Below are positions 40,590 through 53,300 of a stretch of 64,000 bases of DNA, one piece after another. The translations under genes and the position numbers were made by a program. The stretch comes from Pratylenchus scribneri (Eukaryota > Nematoda > Chromadorea > Rhabditida > Pratylenchidae), in contig JAQSEB010000251.1 in the NCBI GenBank assembly GCA_030063045.1, positions 31,241 to 95,240 on the forward strand. The letters run 5' to 3'. Each line of letters opens with the position of its first letter. Position 1 is the first letter of the stretch. The notes below the pieces were generated by a model. It searched no databases. It saw nothing but the letters and a program-made list of their open reading frames with translations, and was not told the origin of the DNA.

Positions 40590-43500
40590 AGAAGGAATTT
40601 TTGGCACACAGAGGTTGTGTGTTGAAGGGAATTTTTGTTTTGGAGTATTAGATATTCGGCTGACTAAAAATCTGGTTACAAAGAAAACAGTAAAAAATTT
40701 TTTTATTAGATATTGTGATCGTGATGGTGAAATTTTGATAAAGCAAACAAGACATTTCTAAATTTTTAATGATGAATAAAAATGATGTGCAAAAATGGAT
40801 TTGAATCTTTATGGAATAATTCAGAGAATATATTTGTCAAATGCATTTTTAGCTTATGGCCTTGGGGCATCAACCACTATTGTCTGTCAACCATGCCCCA
40901 TCCATTGGCCTATTTATCGCCTTCCATTCAATTCTATCCCATTTCATCCAATTTCATTGCTTTTTCCTTTAATTGTTGGTCGTATTGCCCTTAACCGCAC
41001 ATTTCTTTGGCAATTTCCGCCAGCCAAGTCTTATCTTCTTAGCTTAAAAGGCCATCATTATCCCTTAAGGCGATAAAAACATTCTTTTATTAATTTTGAT
41101 AGAGTTTTCATGGCAAATTAAAATAGAATTGGAAGAAAGAGCCCAATAGGAAATAAATTTCTCGAATTATGCTATTTTTTGTCCATATTGAAATGGATGA
41201 CAATAAATCGGAAATAAGTTCTAAAATTTGTTTTCCTCGGTTTTAGATTTGGTAAACTTTTCGATGGAACTTTTGATATTGAGTCTATTTTGGTGAATTA
41301 TAGGCAATTAATAACAATAAATAGTTCTAGAACATTGAGATTATGTGAAAAAGCCTCAAATTCGAGAATGTTGGAAAAAGAAGACGTCAATTATGTATGG
41401 AATAAAATGCGGCGATAGATGTTTTGATTTTGACTTTTGAGTTTTGATGCAGCGGATGTTTGAGGATTAGGATTTTTTTAAAATAACAGCGGAAATGTTC
41501 TTTCAATCGTAGAAGGGACTGGCAAAAGGGATAAAAATAGCGCCTAAAGGAAATTGACAAAAGCCGTGGCCTCAAAATTGATGATGAGTCAATTGTGAAT
41601 GAAGGCAAATTGAAGAGAGAGATGAAGCCGTATTCGAATGAGGTATTGGTGGATCAGCGAATAGGTGGGGGAGATAAAGTCTCGGATGAGAGTGAAGAAG
41701 AAAAAAGGAGAATCGATATATGGAAGATTCAGGGGAAAATGCCACCGACAGTTGTGCTCTTCAAAGCAGGAATTCTCTTTGATTTTGGATAATAAGTGTG
41801 CCTTCCCTTAATGAGTCTGGAAAAGAAAAAGGAGATATCAGAAAATCCTGAAAAAAAAAAGAAATAACGAAATTTTGGCCTTCCTTTGATTGTCCTCAAA
41901 GGTGCTCGCTTTGCCGTGCTTTACTAGCTATCACTTGGTCGAATATATGAAGGCGGGGGCTCTCAGTGACAGGTGACTCCAAACCAAGATTACTTCTTCG
42001 TGGCCTTCTTTCTTTCTTACAAGTTAAGGACAAATATGATGCTAATTCAACGATTAATCTGGACATTTGAATAAAGGGGAGAAAATTTTCGAAAAATGGA
42101 AAAGGCCATTTACATATACGATGTACGAATGAAAAGAGAAATATAATAGCACAAAGAAAGGAGACGCATTAAAGGAATTATGGTCTCGAATGAATGTGAA
42201 ATGCTCAGAATTGGGCCAAGAAAATTGGAGAGGAAATGGAGCAAAACCAAATGAGGGGATTTAGGCAAAAAGAGGGGGAGGGGGGTTTAGGGCCATTGAA
42301 ATATGAGTGAGTGGATTAAGGAAAGGCATAAAAGATAAAACCCAAAAGAAAAGATAAAATTGAAAGGGTGAGTTCAAGGGTGTTTTGACACAAATTATTG
42401 GGATGAATTAGATACTATTATAGTATGTATTTTTAAAATTTTTATATGGACTGTGGATGTGGAGTGGAGGAGAATGTCATTGAATCATGGTATGTGTATG
42501 TGGTATCATGTTTGTGAATCGTCTCTCAAATGGGTTATATGCGCTTGAAATAGAAAAGAGAAATTAATGTTTTTTGAAGCCAAATTGAATTGAATATGGT
42601 GAACATTTTTTAGGGATTTTAATTGATTATCGGGAACTAGAATACTTATTTTGGTCAAGAGGCGCCAAAAATGGAATTTTTTGGATTTACTGAAATTAAT
42701 AAATTTATCTAATTTTTAGACAATTTATGGTTCAAAATCAAACTTGATAATAATATCAATATGATTTTTGGCCTTTAAGATACTTAAAACAGTTGTTGTT
42801 TTTAATTTTTTTTAATTTTTTAATGTTAATGTCAACAGCATATAACGAATTTCATTGTTAAAAATAAGTTTGTGAAAATGTCTCTTTCCTTATGGAGGTC
42901 CAACTTCCAAACTGTCTCTTTTTTGAATTAATGGAAATGACAGCGGTTGGAAAATTAATCGGTAATTTGAAAGGAAAGTTGAGCTTCATCGAAATCGAAA
43001 TTTTGTTTGGGAATTGGGACACGAGGGGAACAGGAGAATAAAATAATACTATAAATAGAAGTACGAAAAAATATTGGCATCTGGCACACCCTTCTCTTTT
43101 TAATAGGTCGAAAATGAATATAAATAAAAGAATAAGACGAAGCAAATTATAAAATTGAAGAGGGTTGCTTTTCCAGCCAGTAAATTTTCCAAATGAATGC
43201 TCACACAATTGCCGGAATTGTGCCAGACTATGGCAAATGTGGCACACAAATAGGAAGTGCATTCTTGAATGGAAGGCTAGCTTCTCCTATATTAGCCCTC
43301 AAAAAGGCCGTTTGTATTCGAATTCGAATTCCAATTTCCAAGTGAAGAACGGATGGACGTGGAAGGGAAAAATTTTTGGAAGAAGTGAGGGTCCTATACC
43401 ACTTCGTTCAGACGAGTAGAATATGGCCCTTGTGGCCGGCCAATCAAATCTCCATTTTTGCCTTAAATTTTTGCCCTATTGGCCGTCGGTTGTCATTTAT

Positions 43501-46049
43501 TTGTGGAAGCGGATTGAGGGAAGATGATCGAACATGGAGACTATTGAAATTGATGCTAGATATTTTGAAAGTGAGAAAAATAATTACATGGAGGGATTGC
43601 AGGCTCTATCAAATATATTTGCTTAATTTTCATAAATAAAAACCCGATCTGCTGAACGGAAAGAATATAATTAGACTATTTTGGTCATTATATTAATGTT
43701 CTTAGATATAATAAAAGTGAAAAAGTTGTTGGAAAATCAAAGGTTATTAACGGAGAAATTAAAAAGGTAATGGCATGGCTATAAAATGGATGAAAGGAGA
43801 ATAATAAAATTGGTTTAGCCAAGGAAATTTTGGCAAGCATTGGAGTGCATGTGACTGCCGAAGAAGAAAATATTCTTGGGAATTTGGCCAAAATTTGTGC
43901 CAAAAATACGCTTGATTGACTTTTTCTTTTAGCACAAAAATAGGCTTTGATTTAAAAGCTTCATTTTTATATGTGTTTTCAATAATTTTTGATCTTAAAG
44001 TTGCAAATTTTATGCAAAAAATGACCAAAATATTTTTAAGAGAGAGAAAAATAAATGTTTTTTTGGCAATCTGGGTCAATATCCATCTCCCAAGGGACAT
44101 TTATGTTTTGTTGGGCCTAGTAGCAGACATACATTGCCATATCCCTTCCATTTAGGTCTCATAAATAACTCTTAAAAAAACATTCCTTTTTTAGTGAAAT
44201 GGATAGTGTCAAAAACTAGCAGCTCAGTATCATAACTGAATTTCATTTTGATCCATTAAATTCATTCAGATTTATTTTGTTCGCCAAAAAGCCAGTGACA
44301 AAAATTGGACAACAAATTGAGCCCAATTATTAGTGGAAGGGGGGGGGGGGGGATATAAATTAAATGGATGGATGGATATTGGTATTGGAATTGGTCATAT
44401 TTTTGAATAATGAAAAGGGAATTTATTTATTATTTTAATTTTTTTTTAAAATTTTGAAGGCAAATCTGGAGTTGAAACGCGTTTACATAATTTTCAGTAG
44501 GTAAATTTTTTAAATTTTTATAGAAATTAGTCAAAGCTTTTGTCTAATGGCCGCCCCAATTTGAGTACTGTAGGGAATAGGGATAGTTATGCAACTCTGA
44601 ATTGACCGGCGGACACATCATAAGTAAAAAATGGATGAATTAGGGATGAAGTCAACAAAGAATATTGTGGAGGCAGGAGAGCTGAATGAAGGGTTACAAA
44701 AAGAGGAATGACGGAGACAAATTCAATTTGGCCACACAAAAAAGGGGAAGAGGAGGAGAAACCATAAGCAATGGCCCAGAATTTTCATGGAAATGTGCGA
44801 TTAATTTACTTTATAAGGATAGTTGGCCATAGGCAAAAAAAATTATGGAAGAGTGAATCAAAGAATAAAAGGTGATTTCCGCATTCGTAATCTTAAAGGC
44901 GTTTTAGAGAAACGAGGAACACAATCCTCAGTGTTTATTGGCAATTGCAAAATGTAAATCTTTTAAACTGGTAAATATAATAGATTCAAACTTTATGTAC
45001 AAGAACTTTTTTGGCAATATAAATTTAGTAATTGTGAAGAGATGTATTAAAAGAAAGGATTTGATTTGCAAAAACTAAAATGTGGTCTCTCGGTTTTAAT
45101 TTTCCCATTAGTTTGTTGGTTCAGTCATCTTGTTGTAAATTCAAAATCTTAACAACGCATATTTTTAGGGAAATTTGCAATCTGCATTAATATAAGTGAC
45201 CCAACCTGGTCATAAAAATTAAATTTTTTTTTTCATTTTTTGGGGTTAAAATACGTCGAAAATATAAGAATTTCTGGGTCTTTTCAACTTTCATTAGTGA
45301 CATAAAGCAGTAATTTTAAGTAGATTCCTGAAAAGTATTTAAAATTGTCCACAATTTAGATGCATTGAAAATTCATTTAGGACAAGTTAAATTGCAAATT
45401 TTGCCCTAAAATTTTCCAAGTGATGGAAATAACAATTTTGTGTGTTTTTCAGCCTTCTTATGGCCAAAATGACGACCCAAAATTCTCTTCTTGTCCAATT
45501 TTGTTGGTCCATTCATTGCCCGAAATTCCCTCTGGAATCCAAATGGCCAACTCCTTATTTTCCGTTGGAAGCATTACATTTTTTGTAGTCTTTTTGGTCA
45601 ACATTTAGGGCTCAATCGACCATAGCTGGCTGGCTATTTCTTTTAAAGGGAGGGTTTTATTCCATTATATCCGAATTTAATTAAAGAGGAAAAGTGGGTT
45701 TATTAGCTATAGGGATAAAGAAATAATGGAAAAATCAGCATAAAAAGGTACATCATTATATGTAAAAAATATATCACCGAAGAATGGAAGTTGATGATTA
45801 TGGTGAAGATCGATGAGCTAAAATGAATATTAGGATTATTACTCATCAAAAAAGGTTATAATGTAAAAATAAAAATTTAAAAAAATATAGGATAGGAAGT
45901 AATTCAAAAAACATTGATTTTCAAACAGAAAAATAGAAAAAAATTAAGATTTTATTGGACGAAAAACAGAAAAAAAAGATTGATGAAGCTAGTTTTTCTG
46001 TAATTTTAGGCCATTTCCTAGGGAAGGAAACAAAAATTAAGAAAAAAAA
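40590..46049. other. 5.4-kb region without a recognised gene
   Basis: Upstream of the GPCR gene; its first part should hold that promoter. ORFs of 60-134 codons occur on both strands (for example 40795-41076 +, 42858-43262 -, 43759-44100 -), but none shows a domain, a conserved motif, or splice-linked neighbours that continue it. Base composition drifts to purine-rich plus strand from about 42100. A 14-G tract lies at 44339-44352. No RNA gene, repeat family or mobile element recognised. Confidence 0.5.
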
Positions 46050-46784
46050 GAGAACGATTAGATAGAGAAAAGAAGAGGAGAAAAAGGAGCAGACAGGTAG
46101 TGTATGATTAGTGGGATACTGTAGTGGAAAAAATGGGCGAATAGGTTCGGAATTTAGGGGCTATGGTTAGGATAGGGGGCCTGGGGATTACTGTAGACAA
46201 AGAAAAAAGAAGACAAAGAAAATTAGATTAGAAAAACTAGAAGAAATTAGAGAAAAAAAAGCCATTAGATATTGGCTAGAAAAATTTTTTTAAAATTTCA
46301 GATAAGCCAATAGGTATCGACTTAGCCAATGGATATCGGCTTACCGGATAGGTATGGGCTAAGCGCTAGGGTATGGAAAAGAAATGGAAAAAGATGAATA
46401 TATGAAAAATTAGAAATGAATAATTAATTCATGTTAAATAAAGGAGAAGGAAAGAGGGAAAAGACGAATTGAAAGAAAAGCAGAAAAAAATAAGCCGATG
46501 GACTGAGGCTGAAAGAAACTAAAAAATTAGATTAGTCTAAGAAAAATCTACTAGAAAAAATCGACTAGAAATCTAAAAAAATAGATTAGAAAAAACAAAG
46601 AAAATTGGAAAAAGAAAATAATTATATTAGAATGAGACTAAGAAAGTTAGACTATTCTAAGAAAAAAAAACTAAGCGAATAGATAGATGCTAAAAAAGAA
46701 GAAGAAGAAGAGGAGGAAAAAAGAGTAAGAAAATCTAGGAAATTAGATTTGAAAATATTAAACTGGAAAATAATCTGAAAAACA
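46050..46784 (+). repeat. Diverged satellite-like DNA at array edge
   Basis: Purine-rich sequence with scattered, diverged pieces of the 676-bp unit: GACAGGTAGTGT...GGGATACTGTA near 46092-46130 parallels the unit's GACAGGTAAGTGTG...GGGATACTGTATT, and 46305-46375 (GCCAATAGGTATCGGCT..., GGTATGGGCTAAGCGCTAGGG) parallels the unit's GCCATTATGTATCGGCTGA and GGTATGGGCTAGGG. Order is kept but spacing varies, as expected at the decaying edge of a tandem array. Confidence 0.7.
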
Positions 46785-47129
46785 GAGAAAAAAGAGAAGG
46801 AAAAAAAACTAAGAAAAAAAAGTTAGAATCGAATAAGAAAGTTAGAAAAACTAAGAAAGAAAGGAGGCGAATAGACAGGTAAGTGTGATTAGAAAGAGAG
46901 AGGGGATACTGTATTAATAGAAGAGAAAAATTAGTAGGGGCTTAGGTATAGGGTTTCTAGGGCCCTTGGGAAGAGATTAAAAAACTATGAAATTTTGAAA
47001 AACTAAGAAAATTAAGAAAAACAATAGAAGCCATTATGTATCGGCTGATGAGAGAAAAAGAGAAAAAAAAAATTTCAGACAGCGCCAGGATGTCCGCCTC
47101 AAGCCAGGGTATCCGCATAGAGCTTGGGT

Positions 47130-47187
47130 ATGGGCTAGGGTCTAGGGTTAGGGCTAGGGGTTAGGGTTAGGTAGGTAGGGTAGGGGG
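47130..47187 (+). repeat. Telomere-like TTAGGG-variant block (one per satellite unit)
   Basis: About ten G-triplets in 58 bp, in forms CTAGGG, TTAGGG, GCTAGGGG, TTAGGTAGG and GTAGGG, ending in GGGGG. The block recurs at +676-bp steps in every unit. It could form G-quadruplexes. The G-rich strand reads towards the right end of the window, the orientation of a telomeric G strand if that end is the chromosome end. Confidence 0.9.
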
Positions 47188-47330
47188 AAAATTTCAAAAA
47201 ATTCGAAAAAACATGAAAAAATCAAAAAAAACCGAAAAAAATCCCAAAAATCGGGGAAAAATCAATGGAAAACGGGCTTCGCCGGAGGCGATTTTCAAAA
47301 TGAAAAAAGAAAAATTCCAAAAAAAATTCG

Positions 47331-47358
47331 CCTCGGCCGGCCTAAAGGCCTGGCCGAG
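47331..47358. repeat. GC-rich hairpin in satellite unit
   Basis: CTCGGCCGGCC and GGCCTGGCCGAG form a near-perfect stem of about 11 bp around TAAA, with one bulged T. It is the only GC-rich palindrome of the unit and recurs every 676 bp. Confidence 0.85.
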
Positions 47359-50300
47359 TTTTGAAATATTCTTTTTGGGAAAAAAGGCCCAGAAAAAAAT
47401 TGGAAAAAAAATATGCCCGGAAGGCAGTGGCTGAAAAACGAATAAAACTATCTGAAAATAGAGAAAAAAGAGAAGGAAAAAAAACTAAGAAAAAAAAGTT
47501 AGAATCGAATAAGAAAGTTAGAAAAACTAAGAAAGAAAGGAGGCGAATAGACAGGTAAGTGTGATTAGAAAGAGAGAGGGGATACTGTATTAATAGAAGA
47601 GAAAAATTAGTAGGGGCTTAGGTATAGGGTTTCTAGGGCCCTTGGGAAGAGATTAAAAAACTATGAAATTTTGAAAAACTAAGAAAATTAAGAAAAACAA
47701 TAGAAGCCATTATGTATCGGCTGATGAGAGAAAAAGAGAAAAAAAAAATTTCAGACAGCGCCAGGATGTCCGCCTCAAGCCAGGGTATCCGCATAGAGCT
47801 TGGGTATGGGCTAGGGTCTAGGGTTAGGGCTAGGGGTTAGGGTTAGGTAGGTAGGGTAGGGGGAAAATTTCAAAAAATTCGAAAAAACATGAAAAAATCA
47901 AAAAAAACCGAAAAAAATCCCAAAAATCGGGGAAAAATCAATGGAAAACGGGCTTCGCCGGAGGCGATTTTCAAAATGAAAAAAGAAAAATTCCAAAAAA
48001 AATTCGCCTCGGCCGGCCTAAAGGCCTGGCCGAGTTTTGAAATATTCTTTTTGGGAAAAAAGGCCCAGAAAAAAATTGGAAAAAAAATATGCCCGGAAGG
48101 CAGTGGCTGAAAAACGAATAAAACTATCTGAAAATAGAGAAAAAAGAGAAGGAAAAAAAACTAAGAAAAAAAAGTTAGAATCGAATAAGAAAGTTAGAAA
48201 AACTAAGAAAGAAAGGAGGCGAATAGACAGGTAAGTGTGATTAGAAAGAGAGAGGGGATACTGTATTAATAGAAGAGAAAAATTAGTAGGGGCTTAGGTA
48301 TAGGGTTTCTAGGGCCCTTGGGAAGAGATTAAAAAACTATGAAATTTTGAAAAACTAAGAAAATTAAGAAAAACAATAGAAGCCATTATGTATCGGCTGA
48401 TGAGAGAAAAAGAGAAAAAAAAAATTTCAGACAGCGCCAGGATGTCCGCCTCAAGCCAGGGTATCCGCATAGAGCTTGGGTATGGGCTAGGGTCTAGGGT
48501 TAGGGCTAGGGGTTAGGGTTAGGTAGGTAGGGTAGGGGGAAAATTTCAAAAAATTCGAAAAAACATGAAAAAATCAAAAAAAACCGAAAAAAATCCCAAA
48601 AATCGGGGAAAAATCAATGGAAAACGGGCTTCGCCGGAGGCGATTTTCAAAATGAAAAAAGAAAAATTCCAAAAAAAATTCGCCTCGGCCGGCCTAAAGG
48701 CCTGGCCGAGTTTTGAAATATTCTTTTTGGGAAAAAAGGCCCAGAAAAAAATTGGAAAAAAAATATGCCCGGAAGGCAGTGGCTGAAAAACGAATAAAAC
48801 TATCTGAAAATAGAGAAAAAAGAGAAGGAAAAAAAACTAAGAAAAAAAAGTTAGAATCGAATAAGAAAGTTAGAAAAACTAAGAAAGAAAGGAGGCGAAT
48901 AGACAGGTAAGTGTGATTAGAAAGAGAGAGGGGATACTGTATTAATAGAAGAGAAAAATTAGTAGGGGCTTAGGTATAGGGTTTCTAGGGCCCTTGGGAA
49001 GAGATTAAAAAACTATGAAATTTTGAAAAACTAAGAAAATTAAGAAAAACAATAGAAGCCATTATGTATCGGCTGATGAGAGAAAAAGAGAAAAAAAAAA
49101 TTTCAGACAGCGCCAGGATGTCCGCCTCAAGCCAGGGTATCCGCATAGAGCTTGGGTATGGGCTAGGGTCTAGGGTTAGGGCTAGGGGTTAGGGTTAGGT
49201 AGGTAGGGTAGGGGGAAAATTTCAAAAAATTCGAAAAAACATGAAAAAATCAAAAAAAACCGAAAAAAATCCCAAAAATCGGGGAAAAATCAATGGAAAA
49301 CGGGCTTCGCCGGAGGCGATTTTCAAAATGAAAAAAGAAAAATTCCAAAAAAAATTCGCCTCGGCCGGCCTAAAGGCCTGGCCGAGTTTTGAAATATTCT
49401 TTTTGGGAAAAAAGGCCCAGAAAAAAATTGGAAAAAAAATATGCCCGGAAGGCAGTGGCTGAAAAACGAATAAAACTATCTGAAAATAGAGAAAAAAGAG
49501 AAGGAAAAAAAACTAAGAAAAAAAAGTTAGAATCGAATAAGAAAGTTAGAAAAACTAAGAAAGAAAGGAGGCGAATAGACAGGTAAGTGTGATTAGAAAG
49601 AGAGAGGGGATACTGTATTAATAGAAGAGAAAAATTAGTAGGGGCTTAGGTATAGGGTTTCTAGGGCCCTTGGGAAGAGATTAAAAAACTATGAAATTTT
49701 GAAAAACTAAGAAAATTAAGAAAAACAATAGAAGCCATTATGTATCGGCTGATGAGAGAAAAAGAGAAAAAAAAAATTTCAGACAGCGCCAGGATGTCCG
49801 CCTCAAGCCAGGGTATCCGCATAGAGCTTGGGTATGGGCTAGGGTCTAGGGTTAGGGCTAGGGGTTAGGGTTAGGTAGGTAGGGTAGGGGGAAAATTTCA
49901 AAAAATTCGAAAAAACATGAAAAAATCAAAAAAAACCGAAAAAAATCCCAAAAATCGGGGAAAAATCAATGGAAAACGGGCTTCGCCGGAGGCGATTTTC
50001 AAAATGAAAAAAGAAAAATTCCAAAAAAAATTCGCCTCGGCCGGCCTAAAGGCCTGGCCGAGTTTTGAAATATTCTTTTTGGGAAAAAAGGCCCAGAAAA
50101 AAATTGGAAAAAAAATATGCCCGGAAGGCAGTGGCTGAAAAACGAATAAAACTATCTGAAAATAGAGAAAAAAGAGAAGGAAAAAAAACTAAGAAAAAAA
50201 AGTTAGAATCGAATAAGAAAGTTAGAAAAACTAAGAAAGAAAGGAGGCGAATAGACAGGTAAGTGTGATTAGAAAGAGAGAGGGGATACTGTATTAATAG

Positions 50301-53300
50301 AAGAGAAAAATTAGTAGGGGCTTAGGTATAGGGTTTCTAGGGCCCTTGGGAAGAGATTAAAAAACTATGAAATTTTGAAAAACTAAGAAAATTAAGAAAA
50401 ACAATAGAAGCCATTATGTATCGGCTGATGAGAGAAAAAGAGAAAAAAAAAATTTCAGACAGCGCCAGGATGTCCGCCTCAAGCCAGGGTATCCGCATAG
50501 AGCTTGGGTATGGGCTAGGGTCTAGGGTTAGGGCTAGGGGTTAGGGTTAGGTAGGTAGGGTAGGGGGAAAATTTCAAAAAATTCGAAAAAACATGAAAAA
50601 ATCAAAAAAAACCGAAAAAAATCCCAAAAATCGGGGAAAAATCAATGGAAAACGGGCTTCGCCGGAGGCGATTTTCAAAATGAAAAAAGAAAAATTCCAA
50701 AAAAAATTCGCCTCGGCCGGCCTAAAGGCCTGGCCGAGTTTTGAAATATTCTTTTTGGGAAAAAAGGCCCAGAAAAAAATTGGAAAAAAAATATGCCCGG
50801 AAGGCAGTGGCTGAAAAACGAATAAAACTATCTGAAAATAGAGAAAAAAGAGAAGGAAAAAAAACTAAGAAAAAAAAGTTAGAATCGAATAAGAAAGTTA
50901 GAAAAACTAAGAAAGAAAGGAGGCGAATAGACAGGTAAGTGTGATTAGAAAGAGAGAGGGGATACTGTATTAATAGAAGAGAAAAATTAGTAGGGGCTTA
51001 GGTATAGGGTTTCTAGGGCCCTTGGGAAGAGATTAAAAAACTATGAAATTTTGAAAAACTAAGAAAATTAAGAAAAACAATAGAAGCCATTATGTATCGG
51101 CTGATGAGAGAAAAAGAGAAAAAAAAAATTTCAGACAGCGCCAGGATGTCCGCCTCAAGCCAGGGTATCCGCATAGAGCTTGGGTATGGGCTAGGGTCTA
51201 GGGTTAGGGCTAGGGGTTAGGGTTAGGTAGGTAGGGTAGGGGGAAAATTTCAAAAAATTCGAAAAAACATGAAAAAATCAAAAAAAACCGAAAAAAATCC
51301 CAAAAATCGGGGAAAAATCAATGGAAAACGGGCTTCGCCGGAGGCGATTTTCAAAATGAAAAAAGAAAAATTCCAAAAAAAATTCGCCTCGGCCGGCCTA
51401 AAGGCCTGGCCGAGTTTTGAAATATTCTTTTTGGGAAAAAAGGCCCAGAAAAAAATTGGAAAAAAAATATGCCCGGAAGGCAGTGGCTGAAAAACGAATA
51501 AAACTATCTGAAAATAGAGAAAAAAGAGAAGGAAAAAAAACTAAGAAAAAAAAGTTAGAATCGAATAAGAAAGTTAGAAAAACTAAGAAAGAAAGGAGGC
51601 GAATAGACAGGTAAGTGTGATTAGAAAGAGAGAGGGGATACTGTATTAATAGAAGAGAAAAATTAGTAGGGGCTTAGGTATAGGGTTTCTAGGGCCCTTG
51701 GGAAGAGATTAAAAAACTATGAAATTTTGAAAAACTAAGAAAATTAAGAAAAACAATAGAAGCCATTATGTATCGGCTGATGAGAGAAAAAGAGAAAAAA
51801 AAAATTTCAGACAGCGCCAGGATGTCCGCCTCAAGCCAGGGTATCCGCATAGAGCTTGGGTATGGGCTAGGGTCTAGGGTTAGGGCTAGGGGTTAGGGTT
51901 AGGTAGGTAGGGTAGGGGGAAAATTTCAAAAAATTCGAAAAAACATGAAAAAATCAAAAAAAACCGAAAAAAATCCCAAAAATCGGGGAAAAATCAATGG
52001 AAAACGGGCTTCGCCGGAGGCGATTTTCAAAATGAAAAAAGAAAAATTCCAAAAAAAATTCGCCTCGGCCGGCCTAAAGGCCTGGCCGAGTTTTGAAATA
52101 TTCTTTTTGGGAAAAAAGGCCCAGAAAAAAATTGGAAAAAAAATATGCCCGGAAGGCAGTGGCTGAAAAACGAATAAAACTATCTGAAAATAGAGAAAAA
52201 AGAGAAGGAAAAAAAACTAAGAAAAAAAAGTTAGAATCGAATAAGAAAGTTAGAAAAACTAAGAAAGAAAGGAGGCGAATAGACAGGTAAGTGTGATTAG
52301 AAAGAGAGAGGGGATACTGTATTAATAGAAGAGAAAAATTAGTAGGGGCTTAGGTATAGGGTTTCTAGGGCCCTTGGGAAGAGATTAAAAAACTATGAAA
52401 TTTTGAAAAACTAAGAAAATTAAGAAAAACAATAGAAGCCATTATGTATCGGCTGATGAGAGAAAAAGAGAAAAAAAAAATTTCAGACAGCGCCAGGATG
52501 TCCGCCTCAAGCCAGGGTATCCGCATAGAGCTTGGGTATGGGCTAGGGTCTAGGGTTAGGGCTAGGGGTTAGGGTTAGGTAGGTAGGGTAGGGGGAAAAT
52601 TTCAAAAAATTCGAAAAAACATGAAAAAATCAAAAAAAACCGAAAAAAATCCCAAAAATCGGGGAAAAATCAATGGAAAACGGGCTTCGCCGGAGGCGAT
52701 TTTCAAAATGAAAAAAGAAAAATTCCAAAAAAAATTCGCCTCGGCCGGCCTAAAGGCCTGGCCGAGTTTTGAAATATTCTTTTTGGGAAAAAAGGCCCAG
52801 AAAAAAATTGGAAAAAAAATATGCCCGGAAGGCAGTGGCTGAAAAACGAATAAAACTATCTGAAAATAGAGAAAAAAGAGAAGGAAAAAAAACTAAGAAA
52901 AAAAAGTTAGAATCGAATAAGAAAGTTAGAAAAACTAAGAAAGAAAGGAGGCGAATAGACAGGTAAGTGTGATTAGAAAGAGAGAGGGGATACTGTATTA
53001 ATAGAAGAGAAAAATTAGTAGGGGCTTAGGTATAGGGTTTCTAGGGCCCTTGGGAAGAGATTAAAAAACTATGAAATTTTGAAAAACTAAGAAAATTAAG
53101 AAAAACAATAGAAGCCATTATGTATCGGCTGATGAGAGAAAAAGAGAAAAAAAAAATTTCAGACAGCGCCAGGATGTCCGCCTCAAGCCAGGGTATCCGC
53201 ATAGAGCTTGGGTATGGGCTAGGGTCTAGGGTTAGGGCTAGGGGTTAGGGTTAGGTAGGTAGGGTAGGGGGAAAATTTCAAAAAATTCGAAAAAACATGA

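Noticed and set aside
40795..41076. 93-codon plus-strand ORF upstream of the GPCR
   Set aside because: No domain, no splice-linked continuation, hydrophobic composition expected from T-rich DNA.
42858..43262. 134-codon minus-strand ORF
   Set aside because: The longest ORF in the gene-empty region, but without recognisable family, start context or neighbouring exons; not called as a gene.
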